Origin: a virus
Length of the DNA: 49,079 bases
Direction: 5' to 3' (one strand)
IMG/VR virus record: IMGVR_UViG_3300022222_000004
Location: 1-49,079 of that record
The notes under the pieces are model-generated. The model did no database searches and was not told the origin of the DNA. It was given only the letters and a program-made list of their open reading frames with translations. Of this stretch, positions 7,368 through 14,360 are shown in pieces. Position numbers and translations under genes: made by a program. Numbering within the stretch: position 1 is the stretch's first letter; every line of letters begins with the position of its first letter.

Positions 7368-7595
7368 ATGAAAACCAAACAAGAACAAAAAGACCCAGCA
7401 CGGGAATCCTACTTTGCAATAACAGACCCAGCACGGGAATCCTACTTTGCAATAACAGACCCAGCACGGGAATCCTACTTTGCAATAACAGACCCAGCAC
7501 GGGAATCCTACTTTGCAATAACAGACCCAGCACGGAAAGCCTACCTAGCAAAGTGCGACGAGATAGACGCAAGTGAAGTAGTGGAGAAGACGTGA
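7368..7595 (+). CDS. Repeat protein with 11-residue DPARESYFAIT units
   Basis: A 75-residue protein made almost wholly of an 11-residue unit: four identical copies and one variant, then a short polar tail (KCDEIDASEVVEKT). Eleven residues is three turns of a slightly unwound helix (hendecad). The proline in every unit would kink such a helix. Similar units occur in the genes at 8958 and 10387. Function unknown. Near-identity at DNA level suggests recent expansion by recombination or slippage. Confidence 0.6.
   Translation: MKTKQEQKDPARESYFAITDPARESYFAITDPARESYFAITDPARESYFAITDPARKAYLAKCDEIDASEVVEKT
7392..7553 (+). repeat. 33-bp tandem repeat, 4 perfect copies plus 1 variant
   Basis: Units start at 7392, 7425, 7458 and 7491, with a diverged fifth at 7524-7553. 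They are in frame within the repeat-protein gene, so unit number can change without a frameshift. Confidence 0.95.
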
Positions 7596-8137
7596 TCGAG
7601 TCTGCCCTTTGCTGGCTAATATGCGTAACTATACAGATAAAAACTGTACCCAAGATTGAAGTATATGAAACAAAACAAGTACAAGAAATACAACAAAGCA
7701 TGGGAGGAAGTGCAGAAACGGGTGTGGATAGACGCAACAGTAATAAACTGGGCGGGCAAAATAGCAATGGAACACAACCTAACAATGGGCAAACAAACCC
7801 AAAAGTCGACAAAACCGCTATTATCGCCAACTCGACAAATGATAAGCAAGCTATTATCGCCAAGATCCAAGAAACCTTCAAAGAAGACGCAGACGAAGCA
7901 ATCAAAATATTCACCTGTGAAAGTGGCCTCCGTTCCAATGCTATCGGACACAACACTAATGGTTCGTCAGACCATGGCGTGGCTCAAATTAATTCTGTTC
8001 ACTTTTCTAAGGTTCCTTCTAAGGATAAAGTGGCTTGGCTTCTTAACCCTGATAATAATATCGCTCTTGCTTATCAAATATACCAACGTCAGGGATGGAA
8101 TCCTTGGGTTTGTAAGAAAGTTCTGGCAATGAAATGA
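7592..8137 (+). CDS. Secreted lysozyme/lytic-transglycosylase-like protein
   Basis: A 181-residue protein. Residues 1-20 are hydrophobic and could be a signal or anchor, 30-85 form an Asn/Gln/Ser-rich linker, and 85-181 resemble a lysozyme-like fold. The CESGL motif carries the probable catalytic E110; DHGVAQIN (127-134) and LNPDNNIALAYQIY (about 150-163) fit the SLT/lysozyme superfamily. It would cleave the glycan strand of peptidoglycan. GTG 7592 overlaps the previous stop. It is distinct from the CHAP endolysin, so it may serve DNA entry or a second lytic activity. Confidence 0.75.
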   Translation: MIESALCWLICVTIQIKTVPKIEVYETKQVQEIQQSMGGSAETGVDRRNSNKLGGQNSNGTQPNNGQTNPKVDKTAIIANSTNDKQAIIAKIQETFKEDADEAIKIFTCESGLRSNAIGHNTNGSSDHGVAQINSVHFSKVPSKDKVAWLLNPDNNIALAYQIYQRQGWNPWVCKKVLAMK

Positions 8138-8277
8138 TCTATATCGCCATAACCATATTCCTAATCATAATAATCGCTGTCACTTTCCTAGAGGACGCTT
8201 GTCCCTGCGGTGGCAGATACACGGACAATGGTTGGGGGGAGAAATATTGTGATCGGTGTCAGGACAGGCAAAGATGA
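8134..8277 (+). CDS. Small membrane protein with zinc-knuckle tail
   Basis: A 47-residue protein: an Ile-rich hydrophobic segment at 2-18, then a short domain with CPC and CDRC pairs that could bind one metal ion. ATGA overlap with the preceding lysozyme-like gene suggests coupling. A lysis accessory role is possible from position only. Confidence 0.55.
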   Translation: MIYIAITIFLIIIIAVTFLEDACPCGGRYTDNGWGEKYCDRCQDRQR

Positions 8278-8417
8278 AGAAGAATATTTGTGATGATGAG
8301 GTATCAGAAGCACCATGGTGGGCGTTTATGCTATGGGGGGTTGGTAATTGGTTGTGTGATATTGGGTTTTTGTTACTAGGCTTTGCAAGCAAATATATTA
8401 AAGGAGTACTTAAATGA
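8274..8417 (+). CDS. Small tryptophan-rich membrane protein
   Basis: A 47-residue protein with a Trp/Leu/Gly-rich hydrophobic centre (about residues 14-38) and a basic end. It overlaps the genes on both sides by four bases. It could be a holin-like partner of the adjacent muralytic enzyme; this is inference. Confidence 0.5.
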   Translation: MKKNICDDEVSEAPWWAFMLWGVGNWLCDIGFLLLGFASKYIKGVLK

Positions 8418-8446
8418 CTAACCAAAGACCGAGGGGGAGGAAATGA
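8414..8446 (+). CDS. Possible 10-codon leader ORF
   Basis: A tiny basic frame (MTNQRPRGRK) that overlaps the preceding stop and the next start by four bases each. Its codons contain the GGGGGAGG ribosome site of the gene at 8443. It may act in translational coupling rather than as a functional peptide. Confidence 0.25.
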   Translation: MTNQRPRGRK

Positions 8447-8943
8447 AGAAAGCAAATAAAAAGAAACTAACAGGTATAGGCGGATTACCTCTAGCAAAGT
8501 TCACAGAGGCTGACGAACGCTTCATAGCTGAATTTATAAACGAGCCTAAACCATGGGAAGGGAAAATAGGTGGAGGTGGTGCTTGGGATTTTAAAAGCAT
8601 AAAATTTAACCCTACGTCAATCCTAAACCTTCCAGCGTCAACTACAGCGTCATGTGGATGTGAGGACAACGTGTGCCAAAAATGCACAACATCTACCGAA
8701 TGTAAACTATGTCACGTTTTAAGTTGCTATCACCACGACCAACCTAAACCAGAACGTAAGCATTGTGACAAACCATTAACAGATAAAGAAAAATGTAAAG
8801 AGTGTGGACAACTTACCACGATCAAAGAAGCAGGACTGAAACACAAGAAGTGTCCTAAGAATATGCCTGTTGATTCTGGGATGTGCTGGAATTGTGACGA
8901 GCCTAGCGAGGGAGGATATCACAAAGCATGGTGCATTGAGTAA
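8443..8943 (+). CDS. Cysteine-rich zinc-finger protein
   Basis: A 166-residue protein with a basic N-terminus, a Gly-rich stretch and many Cys/His residues from about residue 70 on, arranged as repeated CxC, CxxC and CWNC pairs. Three or more zinc knuckles are likely. The ribosome site GGGGGAGGAA is strong. Related knuckles occur in several nearby small genes. Function unknown; nucleic-acid or protein binding is plausible. Confidence 0.65.
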   Translation: MKKANKKKLTGIGGLPLAKFTEADERFIAEFINEPKPWEGKIGGGGAWDFKSIKFNPTSILNLPASTTASCGCEDNVCQKCTTSTECKLCHVLSCYHHDQPKPERKHCDKPLTDKEKCKECGQLTTIKEAGLKHKKCPKNMPVDSGMCWNCDEPSEGGYHKAWCIE

Positions 8944-8957
8944 TAACCTTTATTTAT

Positions 8958-9281
8958 ATGAAAAAACTAACTAAACAAGAAAAAAAAGACGAGGCATGGA
9001 AAGCCTACAAAGCAATACAAGTCCCAGCATGGGAATCCTACAATGCAATACAAGTCCCAGCAGAGGAAGCCTACAATGCAATACAAGTCCCAGCAGAGGA
9101 AGCCTACAAAGCAGTAGAAGCCCCAGCATGGAAAATCTACCTAGCAATACAAGCCCGAGCATTGAAAGTCTACCTAGCAATACAAGCCCCAGCATGGGAA
9201 TCCTACAATGCAATACAAGCTCCAGCATTGAAAGCCTACCTAGCAAGGCTCAAGGAGATAGACGAACAAGTGGAAAAATAA
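8958..9281 (+). CDS. Repeat protein with 11-residue PA..xYxAIQ units
   Basis: A 107-residue protein: an N-terminal MKKLTKQEKKDEA, then about eight 11-residue units of the type APAWESYNAIQ, then a short acidic tail. At DNA level the 33-bp units (about 8992-9247) are near-identical. The start has no Shine-Dalgarno site but carries the shared leader ACCTTTA(C/T)TTATATGAAAAA. Same family as the genes at 7368 and 10387. Function unknown. Confidence 0.6.
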   Translation: MKKLTKQEKKDEAWKAYKAIQVPAWESYNAIQVPAEEAYNAIQVPAEEAYKAVEAPAWKIYLAIQARALKVYLAIQAPAWESYNAIQAPALKAYLARLKEIDEQVEK

Positions 9282-9292
9282 CCTTTACTTAT

Positions 9293-9799
9293 ATGAAAAA
9301 ACTAACTAAATACTATTTCCATATCCACCACGAAGTACTGGTGGAGGCATTAACTGAACCTTTAAAAAATAGGATTAAATACATTAAGGAGAATAAACCA
9401 AAGGATGAGATTGAGTTAAGGTTAAGGCTTATCAAACCTGTCAAGGGTAAGTTACCTAGTGAGTTTATTAAAGCAGACCAAGCACGGGTTAAAGCATACC
9501 AAGCATTGGTTAAAGCACACCAAGCAAGGGCTAAAGCACACCAAGCATGGGTTAAAGCACACCAAGCATGGGAGAAAGCAGAACAAGCATGGGAGAAAGC
9601 AGTTCAAGCATACCAAGCACGGGCTAAAGCACACCAAGCATGGGATAAAGCAGACCAAGCATTTATTAAAGCAAACCAAGCATGGGTTAAAGCACTAAAA
9701 GATAGCATACCAGCTCTTGAGAAGTTACATAAAAAAGAATGTGGATGCGGGTGGAATGGAAAGACTATCTTTACTAAAGAGAATGGGTTGGAGAAATAA
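9293..9799 (+). CDS. Repeat protein with 7-residue KAHQAWV units
   Basis: A 168-residue protein. Residues 1-55 are non-repetitive. About 56-135 contain about eleven heptad-like units such as KAHQAWV and KADQARV, and the C-terminus has a CGCGWNG motif. Seven-residue periodicity suggests a long helix or coiled coil. The 21-bp DNA units (about 9466-9693) are very similar. It uses the shared leader; a longer frame from 8996 exists but overlaps the previous gene and is rejected. Confidence 0.6.
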   Translation: MKKLTKYYFHIHHEVLVEALTEPLKNRIKYIKENKPKDEIELRLRLIKPVKGKLPSEFIKADQARVKAYQALVKAHQARAKAHQAWVKAHQAWEKAEQAWEKAVQAYQARAKAHQAWDKADQAFIKANQAWVKALKDSIPALEKLHKKECGCGWNGKTIFTKENGLEK

Positions 9800-9800
9800 T

Positions 9801-9884
9801 ATGAAAAAATGGACAACACAATCAGGGGAATACATAACTAAAACTGATATTAAAAGTCTGATATATCACAAAAATAGAGAATAA
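9801..9884 (+). CDS. Possible 27-residue protein
   Basis: A short polar frame starting one base after the previous stop, with GGAG about 12 bases upstream in the end of that gene. Thr/Lys-rich, no motif. Existence is supported only by tight spacing. Confidence 0.35.
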   Translation: MKKWTTQSGEYITKTDIKSLIYHKNRE

Positions 9885-9900
9885 CTAACGTACTAAATAT

Positions 9901-10209
9901 ATGACCTATACAGAAAAAAGATTAGAGTGGTTTGAGGAAATCCTAAGAGATGGACTAAGTGAAGATTGGTATGATAGAACGCCACTGGAAAAGCAAAGAG
10001 CCATTGATGAATTACTCTCAACCTCAATCGCACAAGCCATAGCAGAAGATAGGAAGAGGGTGAGGCTGGAGATTGAGGGTTATTATATAGATGTAGATGC
10101 CATATTTAATGCTGAAAAATCAGGAGAATGGGTGTTGAGCATTAAACACTCAGACCTTCTCTGCATCCTAGACCCATTAACAGAGAAAGAAAAAGGACAA
10201 GATGAATAA
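9901..10209 (+). CDS. Hypothetical acidic protein
   Basis: A 102-residue, acidic, mostly helical protein with no recognised motif. No ribosome site is visible before ATG 9901; the preceding bases are TACTAAAT. It is followed directly by the shared leader and the next small gene. Confidence 0.6.
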   Translation: MTYTEKRLEWFEEILRDGLSEDWYDRTPLEKQRAIDELLSTSIAQAIAEDRKRVRLEIEGYYIDVDAIFNAEKSGEWVLSIKHSDLLCILDPLTEKEKGQDE

Positions 10210-10221
10210 ACCTTTACTTAT

Positions 10222-10374
10222 ATGAAAAACGAAGAAGAAATATGTCAACATATATGGTTAGATTCTCCATCGGGGGAAGTATATTGCAGGGATTGTGGGG
10301 GATTGAGACCAAGAGAAATACTTTACAGAAGAATTATGACTCGTGAAGGATATGCCTACGAGCCAGTTAACTAA
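10222..10374 (+). CDS. Small zinc-finger-like protein
   Basis: A 50-residue protein with CQH (8-10) and YCRDCGG (about 23-29), which could bind one zinc ion. Preceded by the shared leader ACCTTTACTTAT directly against the ATG, with no Shine-Dalgarno site. Function unknown. Confidence 0.5.
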   Translation: MKNEEEICQHIWLDSPSGEVYCRDCGGLRPREILYRRIMTREGYAYEPVN

Positions 10375-10386
10375 ACCTTTACTTAT

Positions 10387-10560
10387 ATGAAAAAACTAAC
10401 TAAACAAGAACAAAAAGACGAAGCACTGGAAGCCTACATAGCAATACAAGCCCCAGCATTGAAAGTCTACCTAGCAAAGTGCGACGAGATAGAGCAACAA
10501 GAAGACGACGACATTAGAATCATTGACGGTAAGAGATATAAATTGATTGAGGAGAAATAA
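10387..10560 (+). CDS. Short member of the 11-residue repeat family
   Basis: A 57-residue protein whose N-terminus nearly matches that of the gene at 8958 (MKKLTKQE). It has only two repeat-like units (EALEAYIAIQ, PALKVYLAKC), then an acidic stretch and a KRYKLIEEK tail. It looks like a contracted paralogue. It uses the shared leader. Confidence 0.55.
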   Translation: MKKLTKQEQKDEALEAYIAIQAPALKVYLAKCDEIEQQEDDDIRIIDGKRYKLIEEK

Positions 10561-10617
10561 CCTTTACTTATATGAAAAAGCAGGCGATCAATATGGGACG
10601 CTGGGTGAGTTGATAAA

Positions 10618-10794
10618 ATGAAACTAAACGAACTAGAAGATAAAATATACAAACTAGAAAAAGAGTTTGACTTATGGCGTGTACACTTAAACACACAACA
10701 GGAAGCAAACCAAAGAGAAATATACGAACTACGAAAAGGATTCTGGTGGAGAATGAGAGATAGAATAAATAAATGGCTGAGACAAGATTACTAA
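10618..10794 (+). CDS. Small coiled-coil protein
   Basis: A 58-residue protein with Leu/Ile spaced as in a coiled coil over about residues 2-40 and a Trp/Arg-rich end (GFWWRMRDRINKWL). A 13-codon frame (10572-10613) lies between the shared leader and this gene. The bases before ATG 10618 (GAGTTGATAAA) recur before the dehydrogenase at 10860. Function unknown. Confidence 0.5.
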   Translation: MKLNELEDKIYKLEKEFDLWRVHLNTQQEANQREIYELRKGFWWRMRDRINKWLRQDY

Positions 10795-10859
10795 CTTGGA
10801 TTCAATGACCAATAGACCGAAAAGATTATTCCAAATGTGACGCTGTATGAGTTGATAAA

Positions 10860-11591
10860 ATGAAAACAAACGTAGCAATTCTAGGTTCGGGGAAAATTTC
10901 TTGTGACCTACTAGTCAAAGTCAAACGAAGCAAATACTTAGAATGTATAATGTTTGCAGGACGAAATGAAAACTCGGCTGGTATCGCTTTTGCTAAATCT
11001 CTCAATACGCCTACCTCTACCAAGAGTATTGAGGGCGTACTTCTATCAAAAGCTGATATTGTATTTGATGCCACAACTGCACAAGCCCACAAACTACACG
11101 CCCCACGTCTTCGTGACAGGTTTGTAATCGACCTCACTCCTGCCAAACTCTTTCCTCTTTGTGTACCTGGTATTAGTAAAATTCCAACCAAAGGTGGGGT
11201 ATCGCTTGGAAGCTGTACAATTCAAGCCGTTATCCCAAAGTTAGCCAAAATAAAAAACCTAGAATATGTAGAGGTTGTAACAACTGTGGCTTCTGAGTCA
11301 GTTGGCATGGGGACAAGAGAAAATTTATCAGAGTATTTGGAAACCACCCAAAAGGCTATTCACGATTTTACAGGAGCAAAAGCTAAAAGTATTTTAATTA
11401 TCAATCCTTCGTTGCAAAGTATGTACAATACGATATATGCTATCAAGCGAGGGAGTAAAGACCCTTGGATTGTACACGCTGAGCTTCTTGGTTGCGGAGA
11501 CTATATAGATCCTCGTTTTGGGAACCTTGACGTTATGACAATTGCCGCAATTAACGTAGCTGAGGACTATGCAAAACATCAAAATATTTGA
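10860..11591 (+). CDS. Acylating aldehyde dehydrogenase, short MhpF/DmpF-like
   Basis: A 243-residue protein matching the acetaldehyde dehydrogenase (acylating) family: NAD-binding GSGKIS (9-14), IVFDATTAQAH (67-77), IDLTPA (90-95), the catalytic-type C119 in SLGSCTIQ, and a C-terminal GNLDVMT motif. Family enzymes convert an aldehyde and CoA to acyl-CoA using NAD and channel substrate from the partner aldolase, which is encoded next and overlaps by 23 bases. Usual length is about 310; the shortfall lies in the dimerisation region, with both ends kept. The substrate here is unknown, possibly a sugar-pathway intermediate. Confidence 0.75.
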   Translation: MKTNVAILGSGKISCDLLVKVKRSKYLECIMFAGRNENSAGIAFAKSLNTPTSTKSIEGVLLSKADIVFDATTAQAHKLHAPRLRDRFVIDLTPAKLFPLCVPGISKIPTKGGVSLGSCTIQAVIPKLAKIKNLEYVEVVTTVASESVGMGTRENLSEYLETTQKAIHDFTGAKAKSILIINPSLQSMYNTIYAIKRGSKDPWIVHAELLGCGDYIDPRFGNLDVMTIAAINVAEDYAKHQNI

Positions 11592-12573
11592 TTCAACCGA
11601 AAGAGATGGTCAACACGCAATACGTCACCAAATCACCAAATCCCAAATTAAGAACTATGCAAAACTTGTTGAAAAAACAGGAATATACGCTTTGGTTGTC
11701 GGGCATGGGAATGGGCTTGGGGCTAGCTCTATCCATCTTGGGCGTAGCTCTCTTAGTGATAGACAGATGCTCACCACCGCCAGACGTGAACTCAAATCAA
11801 CAAAGTTATGCGCTTTCGTCCTTCCAGGCTTCGCCACCCTCAAAGACATGGACATGGCAATCGCAGAAGGCGTTGACATCTTCCAAATCGCCAGCCATTG
11901 CACAGAAGCCACAGTCACCAAACAGTACATCGAGTATGCCAAGCGTAAAGGCAAAGAAGTCTACGGGGTCTTGATGATGAGCCATATGTTAGAAGGGTCA
12001 GAGTTACAGAAACAAGCGTACACTATGAAAAATTATGGCGTAGATGGTGTTTTTCTAATGGACAGCGCAGGTGCTTTATTGCCAGATGATGTTGGCGACA
12101 GGGTTTGTTATATGCGTGCGCCTGCTAGCGTAGGCTTCCATCCCCACAACAACTTAGGGCTTGCAGTAGCAAACGCGATAGCCGCAGTTGAATCAGGAGC
12201 ATCAATGATTGACGGTACAAGCAGAGGGTTAGGGGCAGGAGCTGGCAATTGTCCCTTAGAGGTGCTAGTGCCTGTACTACACAAGATGGGCTATTCTACT
12301 GGCATAAATGTAGAACGATTGTTCGACTGTGCCGACTATATTGCAAGCCAATTCCCCCCACAAGACCTTACCCCACTATCTATTACAAGCGGGTTAGAGG
12401 GTGTCTTCTCAGGATTTAAACCACATGTCCTAAAGGCGGCTAAGAAATACAAGGTAAATCCACACGAAGTTATGCGCCGACTCGGAAAAGAAAAGGTGGT
12501 TGCTGGTCAAGAAGATCAAATTCTCCAAGTAGCCAAGGACTTAAAAACAAATCCGATGGAGGCACTCTCGTAA
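11569..12573 (+). CDS. DRE-TIM aldolase, 4-hydroxy-2-oxovalerate aldolase-like
   Basis: A 334-residue protein, near usual length. DSTERDGQHAIRHQ (8-21) is the DRE-TIM signature with R-D, and H191/H193 in HPHNN are the metal-binding histidines. The family splits 4-hydroxy-2-oxoacids to pyruvate and an aldehyde, or runs in reverse. Its gene overlaps the dehydrogenase and meets the TPP gene at a TAATG junction. In this operon it may make or use a short 2-keto acid for the TPP enzyme; that is inference. Confidence 0.8.
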   Translation: MQNIKIFDSTERDGQHAIRHQITKSQIKNYAKLVEKTGIYALVVGHGNGLGASSIHLGRSSLSDRQMLTTARRELKSTKLCAFVLPGFATLKDMDMAIAEGVDIFQIASHCTEATVTKQYIEYAKRKGKEVYGVLMMSHMLEGSELQKQAYTMKNYGVDGVFLMDSAGALLPDDVGDRVCYMRAPASVGFHPHNNLGLAVANAIAAVESGASMIDGTSRGLGAGAGNCPLEVLVPVLHKMGYSTGINVERLFDCADYIASQFPPQDLTPLSITSGLEGVFSGFKPHVLKAAKKYKVNPHEVMRRLGKEKVVAGQEDQILQVAKDLKTNPMEALS

Positions 12574-13082
12574 TGAACGTATCAGAAAAGATAGTTAAAT
12601 ACTTAGAAAAGAAGGGTGTTAAATTTTGCTTCACCGTGGTCGGTGGTCATTCTATGTTTTTAAATGATGCACTCTTTCGCTCAAAGATCAAACCTATCTT
12701 TTGTCACCATGAACAAGCAGCAGGAATGGCTGCTGATGGCTATGCAAAAATAAATGGCTTAGGACTTGTAATGACCACGGCAGGCCCAGGAGTTTTAAAC
12801 GTATTTAGTGCGGTAGTTGGAGCATTGGCAGATTCCTCGCCAGTGATTGTTTTAAGTGGTGGAAACAACAGCCTCGAAATTGACTATATGCACAAGCACC
12901 GAATGAGGCAGGTGGGGTTACAAGGTGTAGACACAGAAGCCTTCGTTCCTCCTATTGTTAAAAAGTTCTACCAAGTAAAAGACGGTAGCGAAATCAAAGA
13001 AGCTTACGAACTTGCAACAAGTGATCGGAAAGGCCCGTGTTGGCTTGAGGTGAGTTTGGACGTGCAAAACAAAAGTGTTTAG
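12573..13082 (+). CDS. TPP-dependent enzyme, N-terminal (PYR) half of split gene
   Basis: A 169-residue protein equal to the pyrimidine-binding domain of acetolactate-synthase-like TPP enzymes: HHEQAAGMAADGYAK (45-59) with the cofactor-activating E47, TTAGPG (about 69-74), and the domain end GPCWLEVSLDVQ. It stops where the central domain would begin. The rest is encoded at 14584-15663 after a 1.5-kb insertion. The halves may assemble in trans, or the enzyme may be inactivated. In branched-sugar pathways (YerE type) such enzymes add a two-carbon unit to a keto sugar. Confidence 0.85.
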   Translation: MNVSEKIVKYLEKKGVKFCFTVVGGHSMFLNDALFRSKIKPIFCHHEQAAGMAADGYAKINGLGLVMTTAGPGVLNVFSAVVGALADSSPVIVLSGGNNSLEIDYMHKHRMRQVGLQGVDTEAFVPPIVKKFYQVKDGSEIKEAYELATSDRKGPCWLEVSLDVQNKSV

Positions 13083-13094
13083 TCTTCACATACC

Positions 13095-13124
13095 TTGACA
13101 TACACCCTCCATTGCTTTTAGAAT
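13095..13124 (+). promoter_or_regulatory. Promoter of inserted two-gene module
   Basis: TTGACA at 13095-13100, an 18-nt spacer and TAGAAT at 13119-13124, lying just after the stop of the TPP N-half. It gives the inserted genes their own transcription start, about 25 bases before their ribosome site. Confidence 0.65.
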
Positions 13125-13155
13125 ATAGTTATCTCAACCGAGGGAGGTGATTAAT

Positions 13156-13743
13156 ATTTCAGATGTACAAACAATTGATGTACCAGAGTTAGTTCCACAG
13201 CTTATCAAAGTTAAGTTAAAAGGCACAGCTCCTTTGATAATGCACAAATTTTCCCAAAAAGCAAAAATGCAAATGCTTGCTAAACAGCAAAAAAAGGTTA
13301 CTGAACGTGAAATTCGTGATCCTGAAAAGGAATACGAGGAATCCAAGTATCTTACTGCTGATGGCAAATTAGCTATTCCTGCGTTATGGGTCAAACTATC
13401 AATTGTTGATGCTGTAAGAAACGTAGATGGTCTTACAATGACCTTGGTACGTGGTGCAGTTTTCATTAGAGGTGATAAGGATGGACTTGTACCAGTAAAA
13501 TATAGTGAAGTACGAAACAGGGAAGATATAGTTCGTATTGGTAAAGGAAGTACAGATTTGCGTTATAGGGCAGAGCTTTTGGATTGGGAGTGTGATATTG
13601 AAATGACATTTAACCCTCACGTTCTTTCAGCAGAGCAAGTTCTTAATCTCTTAAAGATCGGTGGTTATTCCGTTGGACTTGGTGAGTGGCGACCTCAGAG
13701 AAATGGGGATTTTGGTACGTTCGAAGTCGCTAGTTTGAGGTAG
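13156..13743 (+). CDS. Array-associated protein A, unknown (RAMP-like by impression)
   Basis: A 195-residue protein. Features are LKGTAPLIMHKF (26-37), a charged helical region with EKEYEESKYL (56-65), a strand-rich middle and a C-terminal VGLGEWRPQRNGDFGTFEV (173-191). The Gly/Trp-Arg-Pro ending recalls a widespread uncharacterised phage family, with a loose resemblance to RAMP (Cas7/Cas6-type) RNA-binding folds. This is a memory-based impression, not a search result. GGGAGGTGA at 13142-13150 sits five bases before ATT 13156, matching the spacing before ATG 13882. GTG 13147 would overlap the ribosome site. Confidence 0.7.
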   Translation: MSDVQTIDVPELVPQLIKVKLKGTAPLIMHKFSQKAKMQMLAKQQKKVTEREIRDPEKEYEESKYLTADGKLAIPALWVKLSIVDAVRNVDGLTMTLVRGAVFIRGDKDGLVPVKYSEVRNREDIVRIGKGSTDLRYRAELLDWECDIEMTFNPHVLSAEQVLNLLKIGGYSVGLGEWRPQRNGDFGTFEVASLR

Positions 13744-13864
13744 GGCATGGCAGGTGAGGTGCGGTAAGGCAAGGTCTGGTGGGGTGCGGTGCGGCATGGC
13801 AGGTAAGGTGAGGTGCGGTCAGGTGCGGTCAGGTGGGGCGTGGCGAGGCATGGCAGGTAGGGTC
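13744..13864 (+). repeat. Degenerate GGYNN pentanucleotide array 1
   Basis: About 120 bases made almost wholly of 5-nt units GG(T/C)NN, punctuated by a 4-nt GGCA that usually follows GGCAT. The string GGCATGGCAGGT recurs at about 13744, 13793 and 13849. The strand is very G-rich and could form two-tier G-quadruplexes. It starts directly after the stop of protein A and ends just before the ribosome site of protein B. Confidence 0.95.
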
Positions 13865-13881
13865 GAAAGGAGGTGAAATAT

Positions 13882-14358
13882 ATGTCGATGATTAAATTAG
13901 CAGATAAATACTGGCAGGTTTTTAACGAGATTGAAGCTAAATCTTCAAATGGTGGTGTTCAAGCAAAAGACTTCGTTGATGCTTCTCGCCCAGAAGATGC
14001 ACCACTACACGATCAGTTCGAGTGGAATGATTCAAAAGCTGGCGAGGAGTGGAGAATACAGCAAGCTAGGGTAATGATGAGCTCTTACACAATAGAAAAT
14101 AATCCTAATGTTAGGGCTGTATCTCATGTTATTTATGAACTAGAAACAGGAGAGTCGGAACGGGCTTACTTTACTTACGCAACTATCCAATCAAGGCCAG
14201 AGTTAAAAAAAGCTTTTCTTAAACAGTTAAAAAAGAGTGTTGAGAGTATGAAAAGAAAATACGCAGACGCATTAAGTGTATATCATATTATCAATGAAAT
14301 TGAGCTGGAAAAATTAGGCAAAGAATTGGAAGCTGACGGTAGATATATTACAGTATAA
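13882..14358 (+). CDS. Array-associated protein B, unknown
   Basis: A 158-residue protein with a strong AAAGGAGGTGA site and ATG 13882. It has a KSSNGGVQAKDFVDASRP stretch (about 19-36), PLHDQFEWNDSKAGEEWR (about 40-57) and a strand-rich middle. It matches, from memory, an uncharacterised phage family with a conserved PLHxxFEWDDSxA motif. Flanked by GGYNN arrays on both sides and following protein A, so the pair and arrays form one unit. Confidence 0.75.
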   Translation: MSMIKLADKYWQVFNEIEAKSSNGGVQAKDFVDASRPEDAPLHDQFEWNDSKAGEEWRIQQARVMMSSYTIENNPNVRAVSHVIYELETGESERAYFTYATIQSRPELKKAFLKQLKKSVESMKRKYADALSVYHIINEIELEKLGKELEADGRYITV

Positions 14359-14360
14359 GT

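Noticed and set aside
7392-7553. Regular 33-bp direct repeats that could suggest a CRISPR array
   Set aside because: The repeats abut without spacers, are in frame, and encode an 11-residue protein unit. No cas genes are present.
7225-7956. A 243-codon minus-strand open frame
   Set aside because: It is the complement of the 33-bp repeats and the lysozyme-like gene, with low-complexity translation and no ribosome site.
9452-9698. Alternative frames on both strands across the 21-bp repeats
   Set aside because: Repeat composition keeps other frames open by chance; codon content and leaders support only the 9293 frame.
8996-9799. A 267-codon plus-strand frame through two repeat genes
   Set aside because: It reads the 8958 gene out of frame, then enters the true frame of the gene at 9293, which has its own shared leader.
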